A DNA stretch of 64,000 nt from Methylophilus sp. 14 (GCF_015354345.1 NZ_JADKYS010000001.1:868001-932000); one strand, 5' to 3'; shown: positions 1-8,776, counted from the stretch's first letter. Notes: generated from the letters alone by a model not told the origin. Program-made: numbers and translations.

Positions 1-2
1 GG

Positions 3-458
3 CCTTTGCTGGTTGAGATTCAGGCGCTGGTGGATACCGCGCATGCCCCGAATCCCAAGCGCTTGTGTGTTGGCCTAGAACAAAACCGGCTGGCCATGTT
101 GCTGGCCGTGCTGCATAGGCACGCTGGTGTGGCCTGCTTTGATCAGGATGTGTTTATCAACGCTGTCGGCGGCGTTAAAATCAGTGAGCCTGCGGTTGAT
201 TTGGCCGTGTTGCTGGCTATTGTGTCGTCATTGAAAAACAGACCACTGGCCAATAAGCTGATTGTATTTGGTGAGGTTGGTTTGGCTGGAGAAGTACGGC
301 CAGTACAGCGCGGCCAGGAACGCTTGAAAGAGGCGGCCAAGCTGGGCTTCACACATGCGATTATCCCCAAAGCTAATGCTCCTAAAGGCGGTGTGGCTGG
401 CTTGCATATTGATGCGGTGGATCGGCTGGAGCAGGCGATAGACGTGCTGCGCGCATAA
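3..458 (+). CDS. radA: DNA repair protein RadA (Sms), C-terminal part
   Basis: The reading frame is open from the left edge and begins in frame with PLLVEIQALVD, the usual start of the Lon-protease-like C-terminal domain of RadA. The conserved stretches around GLEQNRLAMLLAVLHRHAG and NAVGGVKISEPAVDLA follow, as does FGEVGLAGEVRPV. The N-terminal zinc finger and RecA-like ATPase core lie outside the window. RadA promotes branch migration during recombinational repair in the cytoplasm. The 3' end is intact and stops at 458. Family assignment is firm; only about 150 residues are visible. Confidence 0.93.
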   Translation, partial: PLLVEIQALVDTAHAPNPKRLCVGLEQNRLAMLLAVLHRHAGVACFDQDVFINAVGGVKISEPAVDLAVLLAIVSSLKNRPLANKLIVFGEVGLAGEVRPVQRGQERLKEAAKLGFTHAIIPKANAPKGGVAGLHIDAVDRLEQAIDVLRA

Positions 459-496
459 AAAAGTGGCAACGACTGCTGGGAGTGCAATCGTTGCCA
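457..496 (-). terminator. Rho-independent terminator, minus strand
   Basis: A perfect 9-bp stem (464-472 with 488-496, TGGCAACGA/TCGTTGCCA) is followed on the minus strand by CTTTTTT. This fits transcription termination of the small gene at 571-855. On the plus strand there is no T-run after the stem, so it serves radA poorly. Confidence 0.65.
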
Positions 497-570
497 GAGA
501 GTGAGGCTGCCCAGAAGAGGGAGGACAGCCGCAGGGAAGCGGTTGTGCGCCTGGGTGCAGGCTAAATCAT

Positions 571-855
571 TTAAAAAAATTCGGTTTGTTTCGGGTTGTC
601 AGTCTTCAAGTTCTGGGTATTCTTAGCTGTTTTATCTGCTGTATTAACTTCTGTACGGGTGACTAGCGGCTGACAGGCGCGTAGCGTCTGCTCGTCACCA
701 GCCAATCTGATACATTCCACCTGTTTATTCAGCTGCTTGATCATGCGTTGCTTGTTTTTCATCAACTCGGCATAGGGTTCCGTGGACGACATGTCTGATG
801 CGAAGATAGAGATATTCACCAACAGTCCCGTGGTCATCACAGTTGCGTATTTCAT
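571..855 (-). CDS. Small exported protein of unknown function
   Basis: A 94-residue product. It begins MKYATVMTTGLLVNISIFAS, a short basic N-terminus and a hydrophobic stretch that looks like a signal peptide. The mature part is hydrophilic and Lys/Gln/Thr-rich, with two cysteines (VECIRLAG and RACQPLV) that could form a disulfide in the periplasm. An AAAGG sequence lies about ten bases before the ATG, and a hairpin-T terminator follows at 457-496, so it looks like a real single-gene unit. I do not recognise the family. Confidence 0.6.
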   Translation of the reverse strand: MKYATVMTTGLLVNISIFASDMSSTEPYAELMKNKQRMIKQLNKQVECIRLAGDEQTLRACQPLVTRTEVNTADKTAKNTQNLKTDNPKQTEFF

Positions 856-1115
856 GGGCTTGCCTTTCTGCGATTGACGATGGATGCAGTATAAAAAACC
901 GCTGCGGCATTGTCAGTTACAAACCGGTTGGCTTTTGTAGCAATTTGTAGCGACTTCGATACAGAAGGGGGTCCGTCGGCCACGACGATGGCATTTAGTC
1001 ACAAAAACTTCATGCAACTATTCGCAATAAGCACTTGCCCAAAATGGGTGTCACTTATCACTTGGGTGTGACAATAAGATGACATTCAATAAAAAATACA
1101 TCAGGAGCAACAATA

Positions 1116-1400
1116 ATGAAAAAAATCATTTTTCTTTTACCTCTGATGATGTCGGCTTGTGCCAGCGTGACGCCGCATCAATATACGACGCAACAAGGCA
1201 GGATGGGTTATACATTGACGTGCAGCGAGTTCAATACGACATGGGAGCAGTGCCAGTCCAAAGCTGGTGAGTTGTGTTCACAGGGATATGAAGTAGACAA
1301 ACAGTTGTCGTTTAAAGAGACTTTCCCTGATAGTGGCGATGGTATTTACCGGCCAGCCAACAACCATCTGGCGGTTGTGTGTAAAGACTCAGCGGGCTAA
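1116..1400 (+). CDS. Small putative lipoprotein
   Basis: A 94-residue product. The N-terminus MKKIIFLLPLMMSACAS is a lipoprotein signal with lipobox MSAC, so Cys15 would be lipidated. The mature part has four more cysteines (TCSEF, EQCQSK, ELCSQG, VVCKDS), suggesting two disulfides in the periplasm. An AGGAG lies about seven bases before the ATG. An inverted repeat TGTCAC-N13-GTGACA (1049-1073) lies upstream and may be an operator. The last 12 bases overlap the 3' end of hpnE, which reads the other way. Function unknown. Confidence 0.7.
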   Translation: MKKIIFLLPLMMSACASVTPHQYTTQQGRMGYTLTCSEFNTTWEQCQSKAGELCSQGYEVDKQLSFKETFPDSGDGIYRPANNHLAVVCKDSAG

Positions 1401-2711
1401 GTGTGCGCCGTCTATGATGGCCTGCGCGGCGGCAAAGCCACTGCTGACCGCACCTTCAATAGTGGCCGGGTAGGGGCCGGCGATATAGTCGCCCGCCAGG
1501 TAGATATGCGGATCGACGGTATGCGTGGCAGGTCGCTGTAGCGATGGCGTGCAACTGAAGGTGGCGCGCTTTTCGGTGATGATTTGCGACCACAGTGGTT
1601 GTGCTGGTAGCGAGCAATGGTAGGTGGATAAAGCTAGATTGATTTCGGCGATACATTGTGCCACCAGAGCGGTTTTATCAGCGATCAGCGGCGGATGCGC
1701 GCTGATGACCACGGCAAGTAGGCCTGCCTGGTCGCAACATTGTCCGCGGTCAAATACCCATTGAGCGAAGCCGTGACATAAGCCCATGATGGGGTGTGGT
1801 AAACGCGTCTCAGCGCTGTATTGCAGGTAAACCGTGGTGATTGGTTGATAGTCGAATGCCGGGATGGCCGCCACACCGGTCATGGTTTTAAGTTGATGCG
1901 GGCCCGCGGCAATAATGACATCGTCAAATATGTCTATATCTGTCGCAGTAGATATTTCACAACCGGCATCTGTGGTTTTGATCGCTGTCACCGGGCAGCG
2001 CAACCTGACCTCACCACCCAATGCTTGAATACGCTGTAATAACGGTTGTATCAAGGCACTGGATAAGTCTGTTTTCACTACCAGAAAGTCGCTGTCCTGG
2101 CGGCGATGTTGAAAGCTATCACGTAATACATTCAGAAAAACTTGTGCGCTGGCCAGGTTGATTGGTGTATTGAGCGCCGCCAGGCACAGGGGCTCCCACA
2201 ATGTGCGAATGGCGAATGGCGTTTGCTTGCCTTGTTTGAGTAATTCAGCAACAGGGATGTCTTGCGCCAGCGTAAATGCTTGTTGTTTCAGCTGTTGCAT
2301 CCAGCAGATCGCGCGCCATTTGCTAGGCCAATCCAACCCTTGCGCAGTGAGCAATCCCCATAACAAATGCAGCGGCGCAGGCAGCCAGGCGGGCGTGACG
2401 AGTGACATGCGCTGTGCACCATGGTGCATATGCAAGGCCAGTGGCAGGCGCATAAACACTTGTGCTGCTTCTAGCTGCGCTTCTTGTAGCAATGTGAGCG
2501 TGGCACGATAAGCGCCTATACACAGGTGTTGCCCGTTATCCAATAGGGTCGTGTGATGTGGGACGCCGCGCGCACGGCCACCGGCTTGCGGCGCAGCTTC
2601 AAACAGGCACACCTGGTGACCATGTTGTAGTAGCCTGATCGCGGCAGAGATGCCCGCCAGTCCGGCACCGATGACCGCTACTTTTTTACCCGCAGACGCA
2701 GTTGCGTTCAT
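1389..2711 (-). CDS. hpnE: Squalene-forming FAD-dependent desaturase HpnE
   Basis: A 440-residue amine oxidase/phytoene desaturase-like flavoprotein. The dinucleotide-binding motif VAVIGAGLAGISAAIRL with a following acidic residue (LFEA) sits at residues 11-40. The C-terminal FAD motif is IYLAGDYIAGPYPATIEGAV. In the HpnCDE route, HpnE reduces hydroxysqualene to squalene for hopanoid synthesis. Its start overlaps the hpnD stop by 4 bases (ATGA), so the two are translationally coupled. It is third in the hpnC-hpnD-hpnE operon. No squalene-hopene cyclase gene is in this window. Confidence 0.93.
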   Translation of the reverse strand: MNATASAGKKVAVIGAGLAGISAAIRLLQHGHQVCLFEAAPQAGGRARGVPHHTTLLDNGQHLCIGAYRATLTLLQEAQLEAAQVFMRLPLALHMHHGAQRMSLVTPAWLPAPLHLLWGLLTAQGLDWPSKWRAICWMQQLKQQAFTLAQDIPVAELLKQGKQTPFAIRTLWEPLCLAALNTPINLASAQVFLNVLRDSFQHRRQDSDFLVVKTDLSSALIQPLLQRIQALGGEVRLRCPVTAIKTTDAGCEISTATDIDIFDDVIIAAGPHQLKTMTGVAAIPAFDYQPITTVYLQYSAETRLPHPIMGLCHGFAQWVFDRGQCCDQAGLLAVVISAHPPLIADKTALVAQCIAEINLALSTYHCSLPAQPLWSQIITEKRATFSCTPSLQRPATHTVDPHIYLAGDYIAGPYPATIEGAVSSGFAAAQAIIDGAHLAR

Positions 2712-3550
2712 GACTGGCGATATTTAAACCAGGCGCCCAGCGCCAGTTTGAGCTTTCTGAAAGGGGGTAATGCAATTTTATGTGTCAGCACCAGGTTAGG
2801 CTCTGGTTTGATTTCTTGCAGCAGCGCGCGGTAAATGGCCGCCATCATTAAGCCTGGCAATTGCGGTTTGGTATCTGCCTTGGGGAGCTGGCTCAGCGCT
2901 TTGTCATAAAACATTTCAGCGCGTTCGATCTGCTTCAGCAACAAGGCTTGTGTCTGCGGCGAAGCTTGGCTGTGCAGCAACTGTTCCTCAGTCACCCCGG
3001 CGCGTTCTAGTTCATCGAGCGGAATATAAATGCGGCCACGGCGTGCATCTTCGCCAACATCGCGAATGATATTGGTGAGCTGGAATGCCATGCCCAGGTC
3101 ATGTGCATATTCCAGCGTTGCCTGGTCTTTGTAACCAAAAGTCTGTGCCGACAGCAGACCCACCACGCTGGCAACGCGGTAACAATACAAGGCCAGTTGC
3201 TCAAAGTCGGCATAACGGTTGTATTGGGTGTCCATTTGCATGCCGTCGATGATTTCAACGAAATGCGCTTCTTGCAAGCCGAAGGTTTTGACCACCGGTT
3301 GCAAGGCCTGTGTCACCGGATGTTGCGGAGTCTCATGAAATAATCTGTGGATTTCCTGCTTCCACCAGGTCAGCTTGGTCTGGGCGATCTGGTAGTCCGT
3401 GCACTCGTCCACCACATCATCCACTTCGCGGCAAAACGCATACAGCGCGGTCATGGCATCGCGTTTGTCTTTAGGCAAGAACATAAAACTCAGCGTGAAG
3501 CTGGAGCCACTTTCACGGGTTTTTTGTTGGCAATATTGTTGCGGTGTCAT
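2708..3550 (-). CDS. hpnD: Presqualene diphosphate synthase HpnD
   Basis: A 280-residue trans-isoprenyl diphosphate synthase of the squalene/phytoene synthase fold. The two aspartate-rich motifs that bind Mg-diphosphate are present: FCREVDDVVDE near residue 40 and NIIRDVGEDARRGRIYIP near residue 160. HpnD condenses two farnesyl diphosphates to presqualene diphosphate. It overlaps hpnC and hpnE by 4 bases at each end. It is paralogous to the adjacent hpnC but closer to the phytoene synthase type in the second motif. Confidence 0.93.
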   Translation of the reverse strand: MTPQQYCQQKTRESGSSFTLSFMFLPKDKRDAMTALYAFCREVDDVVDECTDYQIAQTKLTWWKQEIHRLFHETPQHPVTQALQPVVKTFGLQEAHFVEIIDGMQMDTQYNRYADFEQLALYCYRVASVVGLLSAQTFGYKDQATLEYAHDLGMAFQLTNIIRDVGEDARRGRIYIPLDELERAGVTEEQLLHSQASPQTQALLLKQIERAEMFYDKALSQLPKADTKPQLPGLMMAAIYRALLQEIKPEPNLVLTHKIALPPFRKLKLALGAWFKYRQS

Positions 3551-4428
3551 TGTTTAAACAGGGCTTTCAGCAAAATCAGTAGCCAGTCATAGGCTTTCAA
3601 GGTCGGGCGATGGTGATAAATATCGCCACGGCAGGATTTTAATTTATGTAGGATACGTTCGCCACCAGCAATCATCATGCGCAATTCAAAACCGATACGG
3701 CCAGGCAGGGCACGTCCCAGTGGTTTCCCAGCCAGCAGCAAGTCTTCTGCACGCATCACGTTGTGTAAAAAGAATACTTCCCAGGTGGCATCCAGGCGTT
3801 GTTGACGCAAATCCTGCTCACTGATGCCCGCCGCTTGCATCTCGTCCTGGCACAGGTAAACCCGTCCGGTTTGACCGTGCTTTTGCAGGTCGATGGCAAT
3901 GTCCTGATAAAAATTAATCAGTTGCAAGGCACTGCAGATCTGGTCAGACCACAAACAGTGCTGTGGCGTGTCGCTACCGTAGAGTTGTAGCATGAGGCGG
4001 CCGACCGGGTTGGCCGAGCGGCGGCAGTAGTCCAGCACCTCGTCAATATTGGCATAGCGCGTTTTAACCACGTCCTGTTTAAAGGCATCAATCAGGTCCA
4101 ATAATAGTTGCACGTCCAGCTTGTGTGTCCTGACTACTTGCTGCAAGGCCATAAACAAGGGCAACGATGGCTGGATATAGGCCTGGATCAGCTGTAACTC
4201 GCCTTCATAGGCTTGCAATGCCTGCAAGCGTTCGGCCTCGGTGGCGTGACCTTCGTCGGCAATATCGTCTGCCTCGCGTGCAAACTGGTAAATGACGGTG
4301 ACGGCATGGCGTAAATGCGCGGGTAACAGCAGAGAGGCGACCGGGAAGTTTTCGTAATGGGTCTGTGCCAGCGACAAACTGGGTTGTGCCCCAGATGGCG
4401 GCTGGGCTGGCTTGGAAAAGGCTTGCAT
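3547..4428 (-). CDS. hpnC: Hydroxysqualene synthase HpnC
   Basis: A 293-residue squalene/phytoene synthase family protein. Aspartate motifs are FAREADDIADEG (about residues 53-64) and NFYQDIAIDLQKHGQTGRVY (about 180-199). HpnC converts presqualene diphosphate to hydroxysqualene. It is the first gene of the hpnCDE operon and is divergent from the phosphorylase at 4497, so the promoter lies within 4429-4496. The ribosome binding site is weak (TTAAG), but the ATG is the only sensible start before the conserved block HYENFPVASLLLP. Confidence 0.92.
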   Translation of the reverse strand: MQAFSKPAQPPSGAQPSLSLAQTHYENFPVASLLLPAHLRHAVTVIYQFAREADDIADEGHATEAERLQALQAYEGELQLIQAYIQPSLPLFMALQQVVRTHKLDVQLLLDLIDAFKQDVVKTRYANIDEVLDYCRRSANPVGRLMLQLYGSDTPQHCLWSDQICSALQLINFYQDIAIDLQKHGQTGRVYLCQDEMQAAGISEQDLRQQRLDATWEVFFLHNVMRAEDLLLAGKPLGRALPGRIGFELRMMIAGGERILHKLKSCRGDIYHHRPTLKAYDWLLILLKALFKQ

Positions 4429-4496
4429 GGCTTAAGTATGCCATAAATCCGTGATACGCTTACGCCTTGCATATTAACAAGTCATAAAGAGAACTT

Positions 4497-5252
4497 ATGT
4501 TAGGAATTATTGGCGGCACCGGACTCACTGAGCTGGCGAATTTGAATATTTCTAAACGCCTGATTGTGCGTACGCCGTACGGGGAGCCTTCTCAGCCATT
4601 GGTATTCGGTGAGATCAATGGCAAAGAAGTAGTGTTTTTGGCACGTCATGGTGGCGGCCATACGATTCCTCCGCACGCCGTGAATTACCGGGCGAATATC
4701 TGGGCGCTGCATTCAGTCGGGGTGTGTGATTTGCTAGCCGTGGCTACCGTCGGTGGGATCGGCGATCACTTGATCCCCGGCGATATTGTGCTGCCCAACC
4801 AGATTCTGGATTACACCTATGGCCGTAGCAATACCTACCATGATGGCATTGAGCTTCCGGTGCGCCACATCGACTTTACCTTGCCGTATTCACAGGCCAT
4901 GCGCGATCGTTGCATCAAGGCTGCCAGTGATGTCGGTTACCGCCTGGTTGATGGCGGTGTCTACGCCTGTGTGCAGGGTCCCCGGTTGGAAACTGCGGCA
5001 GAAATCGACCGTTATGAGCGCGATGGAGCAACCGTGGTTGGCATGACGGGCATGCCGGAGGCGGCATTGGCCCGTGAACTAGGCGTGGCTTATGCGGCCA
5101 TCTGCCCGGTGGCCAATTTTGCGGCTGGGCGTGGCGATAGCCGTCAATCTATCCAGTTTGAGCAAGTCATGCCTTTGTTGCAGCAAACCATGGATAAAGT
5201 GCGCACCGTGATTGCACAATATTTGTCCGATAACGATTGTTCGGTGGCCTAA
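4497..5252 (+). CDS. S-methyl-5'-thioinosine/thioadenosine phosphorylase
   Basis: A 251-residue nucleoside phosphorylase of the MTAP/PNP family II. Visible motifs are the N-terminal GIIGGTG phosphate loop, RHGGGHTIPPHAVNYRAN, the substrate-site segment VQGPRLETAAEI and VVGMTGMPEAALARE. It cleaves methylthio-nucleosides made by polyamine and related pathways, salvaging purine and methylthioribose-1-phosphate. In proteobacteria with this sequence type, thioinosine (after deamination) is often the true substrate. That preference is inference here. The deformylase gene follows after 32 bases and may be co-transcribed. Confidence 0.88.
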   Translation: MLGIIGGTGLTELANLNISKRLIVRTPYGEPSQPLVFGEINGKEVVFLARHGGGHTIPPHAVNYRANIWALHSVGVCDLLAVATVGGIGDHLIPGDIVLPNQILDYTYGRSNTYHDGIELPVRHIDFTLPYSQAMRDRCIKAASDVGYRLVDGGVYACVQGPRLETAAEIDRYERDGATVVGMTGMPEAALARELGVAYAAICPVANFAAGRGDSRQSIQFEQVMPLLQQTMDKVRTVIAQYLSDNDCSVA

Positions 5253-5284
5253 GTCCACCCAGGCATCCCTGAGGAGTAACGCCA

Positions 5285-5818
5285 ATGGCGGTAAAACCTG
5301 TACTTAGAATGGGCGAGCCACTGCTGAACCGCGTGGCAGAAAAAGTGACTGACTTTGATACGCCAGCCCTGCATGCGCTGATCCAGGATATGCACGACAC
5401 CATGACGCAAATGAATGGTGCAGGCATTGCCGCGCCGCAAATTGGCGTCAGTTTGCAGGTGGTGATGTTTGGCGTCGGGGCGAACCCGCGTTATCCCGAT
5501 GCTGAAGAAGTGCCATTCACTATTTTGATCAACCCTGAATTGACCCCGGTTGACCAGGCAGAAGAAGAGGGCTGGGAAGGCTGCTTGTCTGTGCCTGGTA
5601 TGCGTGGCATGGTCCCTCGCTACCAACACTTGCATTACCGTGGGTTTGATCCGCAAGGGCAGGTCATTGATCGCACCGTGAGCGGCTTTCACGCGCGGGT
5701 GGTACAGCATGAGTGCGACCACTTATTTGGCATACTTTACCCTATGCGCATCCGTGATCTGACAAAATTTGGCTTTAATGATGTACTTTTTCCTGGAATA
5801 ACACTTCCAGATGACTGA
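5285..5818 (+). CDS. def: Peptide deformylase
   Basis: A 177-residue product with all three deformylase motifs: [10 protein letters not shown] (motif 1), [11 protein letters not shown] (motif 2, metal-binding Cys) and QHECDHLFG (motif 3, HExxH). It removes the N-formyl group from nascent proteins using a Fe2+/Zn2+ centre. GAGGAG precedes the ATG. The motif 3 context (LFG rather than LNG) and the lack of fmt next door suggest it is a secondary deformylase rather than the def-fmt operon copy, but that cannot be decided here. Confidence 0.93.
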   Translation: MAVKPVLRMGEPLLNRVAEKVTDFDTPALHALIQDMHDTMTQMNGAGIAAPQIGVSLQVVMFGVGANPRYPDAEEVPFTILINPELTPVDQAEEEGWEGCLSVPGMRGMVPRYQHLHYRGFDPQGQVIDRTVSGFHARVVQHECDHLFGILYPMRIRDLTKFGFNDVLFPGITLPDD

Positions 5819-5843
5819 TTGTTTGTTATAATGCCGTCTTTCC

Positions 5844-5933
5844 GGAAGAGTGGCAGAGCGGTTTAATGCTACAGTCTTGAAAACTGTCGAGGGTTCACGC
5901 CCTCCGTGAGTTCGAATCTCACCTCTTCCGCCA
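5844..5933 (+). tRNA. serT: tRNA-Ser (anticodon TGA)
   Basis: A complete class II tRNA. The acceptor stem GGAAGAG (5844-5850) pairs with CTCTTCC (5923-5929), followed by discriminator G and an encoded CCA at 5931-5933. The anticodon stem ACAGT/ACTGT encloses the loop CTTGAAA, with anticodon TGA at 5878-5880 (reads UCA and related Ser codons). The long variable arm (about 5888-5906) and the T-loop TTCGAAT are typical of tRNA-Ser. Confidence 0.97.
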
Positions 5934-6003
5934 AACACGACATGCCGCAGTTTTTGCGGCATTTCTATTTGCAGGTTTTAATTACACATTTTAAGGAATC
6001 GTC

Positions 6004-6279
6004 ATGACACAAATCATCATCGACCATAACCCGTCAGAAGAAAAACTGAAAGAGCTGGGCGTAAAAAGCTGGAACACATGGGATTGCGCACCTTCAAAAT
6101 TCCCTTTGGACTTCACTGCCACTGAAAAAGCCTACGTATTAGAAGGCGAATTCAGAGTGACTCCACAAGGTGGCGACACTGTAACGATCAAGGCTGGTGA
6201 CTATGTTGAGTTTCCAAAAGGCCTGAAATCCCAGTGGGAAGTGGTTAAACAATTGAAAAAACACTACAAACATTTCTAA
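6004..6279 (+). CDS. Small cupin domain protein (Cupin_3/DUF861-like)
   Basis: A 91-residue product, essentially one cupin barrel. The cupin region TEKAYVLEGEFRVTP and the second motif IKAGDYVEFPKGL are clear. The HxH metal ligands of the first cupin motif are absent, although the Glu is kept, so metal-dependent catalysis is uncertain. AAGGA precedes the ATG. A close paralog is encoded at 13618-13890; both start with a short spacer containing LGVK.W.TW and end in a basic KHY tail. A strong terminator follows at 6306. Role unknown. Confidence 0.85.
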   Translation: MTQIIIDHNPSEEKLKELGVKSWNTWDCAPSKFPLDFTATEKAYVLEGEFRVTPQGGDTVTIKAGDYVEFPKGLKSQWEVVKQLKKHYKHF

Positions 6280-6305
6280 TTGATTTGTTGTAGCCAGTAT
6301 TCAAT

Positions 6306-6333
6306 AAAAAACCCTGCATTGCAGGGTTTTTTG
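6306..6333 (+). terminator. Rho-independent terminator after the cupin gene
   Basis: The stem ACCCTGC/GCAGGGT (6311-6317 with 6321-6327) has a 3-nt loop, is preceded by an A-run and followed by TTTTTTG. It insulates the cupin gene from the riboswitch-controlled operon downstream. Confidence 0.9.
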
Positions 6334-6489
6334 TTTTTGGCACTCAGAACACTTTTAGAGAAGTCCGATATTTAAAGCTGGAATCATTAAACTTTGCAAA
6401 GTGTGCGCAGTATTTAAACCTAATACGATGCCACTCTCTAGCCAAGTGGTTGATATTAAAATACAATCTCATCCTGATTGAAAAATCAA

Positions 6490-6583
6490 AACGCCTTGGG
6501 GTGGCTAAAGCGCCTGAGATCTCGCACTCGCGGGAAACCCAATGAACCTGACCCAGATAATGCTGGCGTAGGGACAGGCAGAG
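6490..6583 (+). promoter_or_regulatory. Thiamin pyrophosphate (TPP) riboswitch aptamer
   Basis: The conserved THI-element blocks appear in order: TTGGGGTG near the 5' end, GCCTGAGATC, AACCCAATGAACCTGA, then CAGATAATGCTGGCGTAGGGA. P1 can form between GCCT (6493-6496) and AGGC (6576-6579). It lies about 107 bases upstream of the GTG start of a TonB-dependent receptor. Ligand binding should lower receptor expression; see the hairpin at 6658-6684 for a likely translational readout. No promoter can be assigned with confidence in 6340-6480. Confidence 0.93.
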
Positions 6584-6657
6584 CATCTACAACGCAAATG
6601 TTTCTGGTTTGTTGTCGCATCAATAAACCTACTCACGTCATTGTCACTCTCCCCCTG

Positions 6658-6684
6658 TCCTTTTTATGTGTCTTATAGAAAGGA
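6658..6684 (+). promoter_or_regulatory. Ribosome-binding-site sequestering hairpin of the TPP riboswitch
   Basis: Bases 6658-6667 pair without a break (one T-G wobble) with 6675-6684, leaving a 7-nt loop. The 3' arm contains the Shine-Dalgarno AAAGGA (6679-6684) of the GTG start at 6690. Bases 6654-6660 (CCTGTCC) can instead pair with 6572-6578 (GGACAGG) in the 3' end of the aptamer, which itself is needed for P1. This gives a mutually exclusive on/off arrangement. The pairing is read directly from sequence; the switching is inferred. Confidence 0.75.
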
Positions 6685-6689
6685 TAATC

Positions 6690-8774
6690 GTGAAACCGAT
6701 TACAAAACCGCTGTCCTTAATTGGATTGTTATTGACCACCCCTGCGTTAGCCGCAGAAGAGGAAGAGGTGCGTGAGCTCTCTGAGGTCGTGGTGAGCGCG
6801 GATTTTCGCCCCAGCACGGCACAAAAAACCGCTGTCAGCCTGACAGAAATTGACAAAGAAACCATAGAGGCACGCGGTGCTCAGCATCTGGAAGAGGTAT
6901 TGAACCTGGCGCCGAACGTGAACATATCTGCCGGGGCATCCCGCGGACGTTTTTTCCAGATTCGCGGCATGGGCATCCTCAGCCAATACGATAATCCCGT
7001 CAATCCATCCGTGGGCTTAATCATTGATGGTATAGACTTTAGCCGCTTGGGTGGCGCCGCGACCATGTTTGATATTGATGCGGTAGAGGTGCTACAAGGC
7101 CCACAGGGCACTAAATTTGGCCCGAATGCCATCGCTGGCGCCATTACCATGCGCAGTGCCGAGCCTAGCAAAGAGTTTAAAATGCGTGCACAAACCGGTA
7201 TTGGTGAATATAACACGCGTAACTTTGGGGCAGCGGTAGGCGGTACCATCGTCGAGGATAGGTTGCTCGGCCGCGCTTCAATTTATACGCACAAATCTGA
7301 CGGTTATATGCAAAACGATACCTTGGGGCGTGATGACACGCAAAAGCAGGATGAGCTCACCTTTCGTAGTAAATTCAAGTTATTTGCAACAGAAGATTTA
7401 ACCCTGGATTTTACCTTGATGCATGTGAATGTGAATAACGGTTATGACGGGTTTACCTTAGACAATTCGAGGCACAGTACCTCTAATCAGCCAGGTGTAG
7501 ACACGCAGAACACGAATGCTTTTGCTGTCAAAGCCAATTGGCAAGCTTCCGATGCGGTCATTATCCAGTCAGAAGCCAGTTATTTAAATTCTTCATCGAC
7601 CTATAGTTTTGATGGGGACTGGAGAACATTGGATGACCGCGAGAAACATAACCGTGATCGCGACAATTACTCGTTTGAGCTACGTGCTTTGTCTGATAAG
7701 GCGGGCCGTATTTTCAACGACTCAACCGATTGGACGGTGGGTGTTTATCGTTTTGTGCAAGATGAGCGTTTTAATTCGCGTGTCGATTACAGAAGTTATG
7801 GTCCGGATTATTTGACGCAAATTGCGGGGAAGTACAACACAGAAAATACTGCTTTATTTGGGCAATTAGATAGCCATTTGACCGATAAGTTAACCTTGGT
7901 TTCAGGATTGCGTATAGAGGACTTCAAAGCGCAATATTCCGATAGCGGCATTGTGGAGTCGGTTTCAAGCAGCGTGAAAAAGAACGTGAATGAAGTGCTG
8001 CTCGGCGCTAAATTGGGCTTGAATTACCAAGCTGACGCCAATCAACTCCTGTATACCTCATTAACGCGCGGTTATAAGCCTGGCGGCATCAATAACAATG
8101 CCAGTTTGGCTCAAAACCAAAGGCAGTTTAATACAGAGTATATGTGGAACTTTGAAACAGGCCTTAAATCCAGATGGCTGGACGGCACTTTGACTACCAA
8201 TCTGGCAGCTTTCTACGCAAAACGTCTGGATGCGCAAACACATAGTTCCGCGCAAGTGCCGAGCACGGGCATTTTTACTGAGTTCTATGACAACGCTGCC
8301 CGAGCGACACATCAAGGCGTAGAAGCAAGCATGGATTGGTTCTTGACGGATCAATTTCGACTGTTAGGTTCTGTTGGCTACTTGGATGCAAAGTTTGATA
8401 GCTATAAAAACCCGGATCCGACTGCGTATAATCCGCAAGGCCGCCAAGTCGCGCATGCCCCTAAATATACGTTTAATTTGGGATCTGAGTTCTATGCAAA
8501 TACAGCCTGGACTTTGCGAGCGAATGTAGAAGGCAAAGATGCGTTCTATTTTTCAGACAGTCACAATGCGAAATCCAATGGCTATGCTTTATTAAACGCC
8601 AGCGCTGATTACCGTTACGATAAACATTGGATAGTCCGCGTATGGGCGAGAAACTTGCTGGATAAAGATTATGCCACCCGTGGCTTTTACTTTGATAACG
8701 GATTCGGCGAACAACGCTATGTTCAATATGGCGAGCCACGCGTTGCTGGTTTCACGGTGACTTACGATTATTAA
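6690..8774 (+). CDS. TonB-dependent outer membrane receptor, thiamin-regulated
   Basis: A 694-residue TonB-dependent transporter. I place the start at GTG 6690 rather than ATG 6666. AAAGGA lies five bases upstream, the resulting N-terminus (KPITKPLSLIGLLLTTPALA) is a clean signal peptide, and ATG 6666 lies inside the regulatory hairpin. A TonB-box-like EVVVSA follows the signal, then the plug domain (VEVLQGPQGTKFGPNAIAGA) and a 22-strand-type barrel ending in GFTVTYDY with a terminal aromatic residue. Control by a TPP riboswitch and linkage to thiamine-binding and PnuT-like genes argue that it imports thiamin or a derivative across the outer membrane. Confidence 0.9.
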   Translation: MKPITKPLSLIGLLLTTPALAAEEEEVRELSEVVVSADFRPSTAQKTAVSLTEIDKETIEARGAQHLEEVLNLAPNVNISAGASRGRFFQIRGMGILSQYDNPVNPSVGLIIDGIDFSRLGGAATMFDIDAVEVLQGPQGTKFGPNAIAGAITMRSAEPSKEFKMRAQTGIGEYNTRNFGAAVGGTIVEDRLLGRASIYTHKSDGYMQNDTLGRDDTQKQDELTFRSKFKLFATEDLTLDFTLMHVNVNNGYDGFTLDNSRHSTSNQPGVDTQNTNAFAVKANWQASDAVIIQSEASYLNSSSTYSFDGDWRTLDDREKHNRDRDNYSFELRALSDKAGRIFNDSTDWTVGVYRFVQDERFNSRVDYRSYGPDYLTQIAGKYNTENTALFGQLDSHLTDKLTLVSGLRIEDFKAQYSDSGIVESVSSSVKKNVNEVLLGAKLGLNYQADANQLLYTSLTRGYKPGGINNNASLAQNQRQFNTEYMWNFETGLKSRWLDGTLTTNLAAFYAKRLDAQTHSSAQVPSTGIFTEFYDNAARATHQGVEASMDWFLTDQFRLLGSVGYLDAKFDSYKNPDPTAYNPQGRQVAHAPKYTFNLGSEFYANTAWTLRANVEGKDAFYFSDSHNAKSNGYALLNASADYRYDKHWIVRVWARNLLDKDYATRGFYFDNGFGEQRYVQYGEPRVAGFTVTYDY

Positions 8775-8776
8775 AT

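Noticed and set aside
6448-6470. TTGATA and TACAAT as a promoter for the riboswitch transcript
   Set aside because: The two hexamers are only about 6 bases apart, far short of the 16-18 needed.
6666-6689. ATG 6666 as start of the thiamin receptor
   Set aside because: It lies inside the 5' arm of the regulatory hairpin, has no ribosome site, and would add a non-signal-like extension before a good signal peptide.
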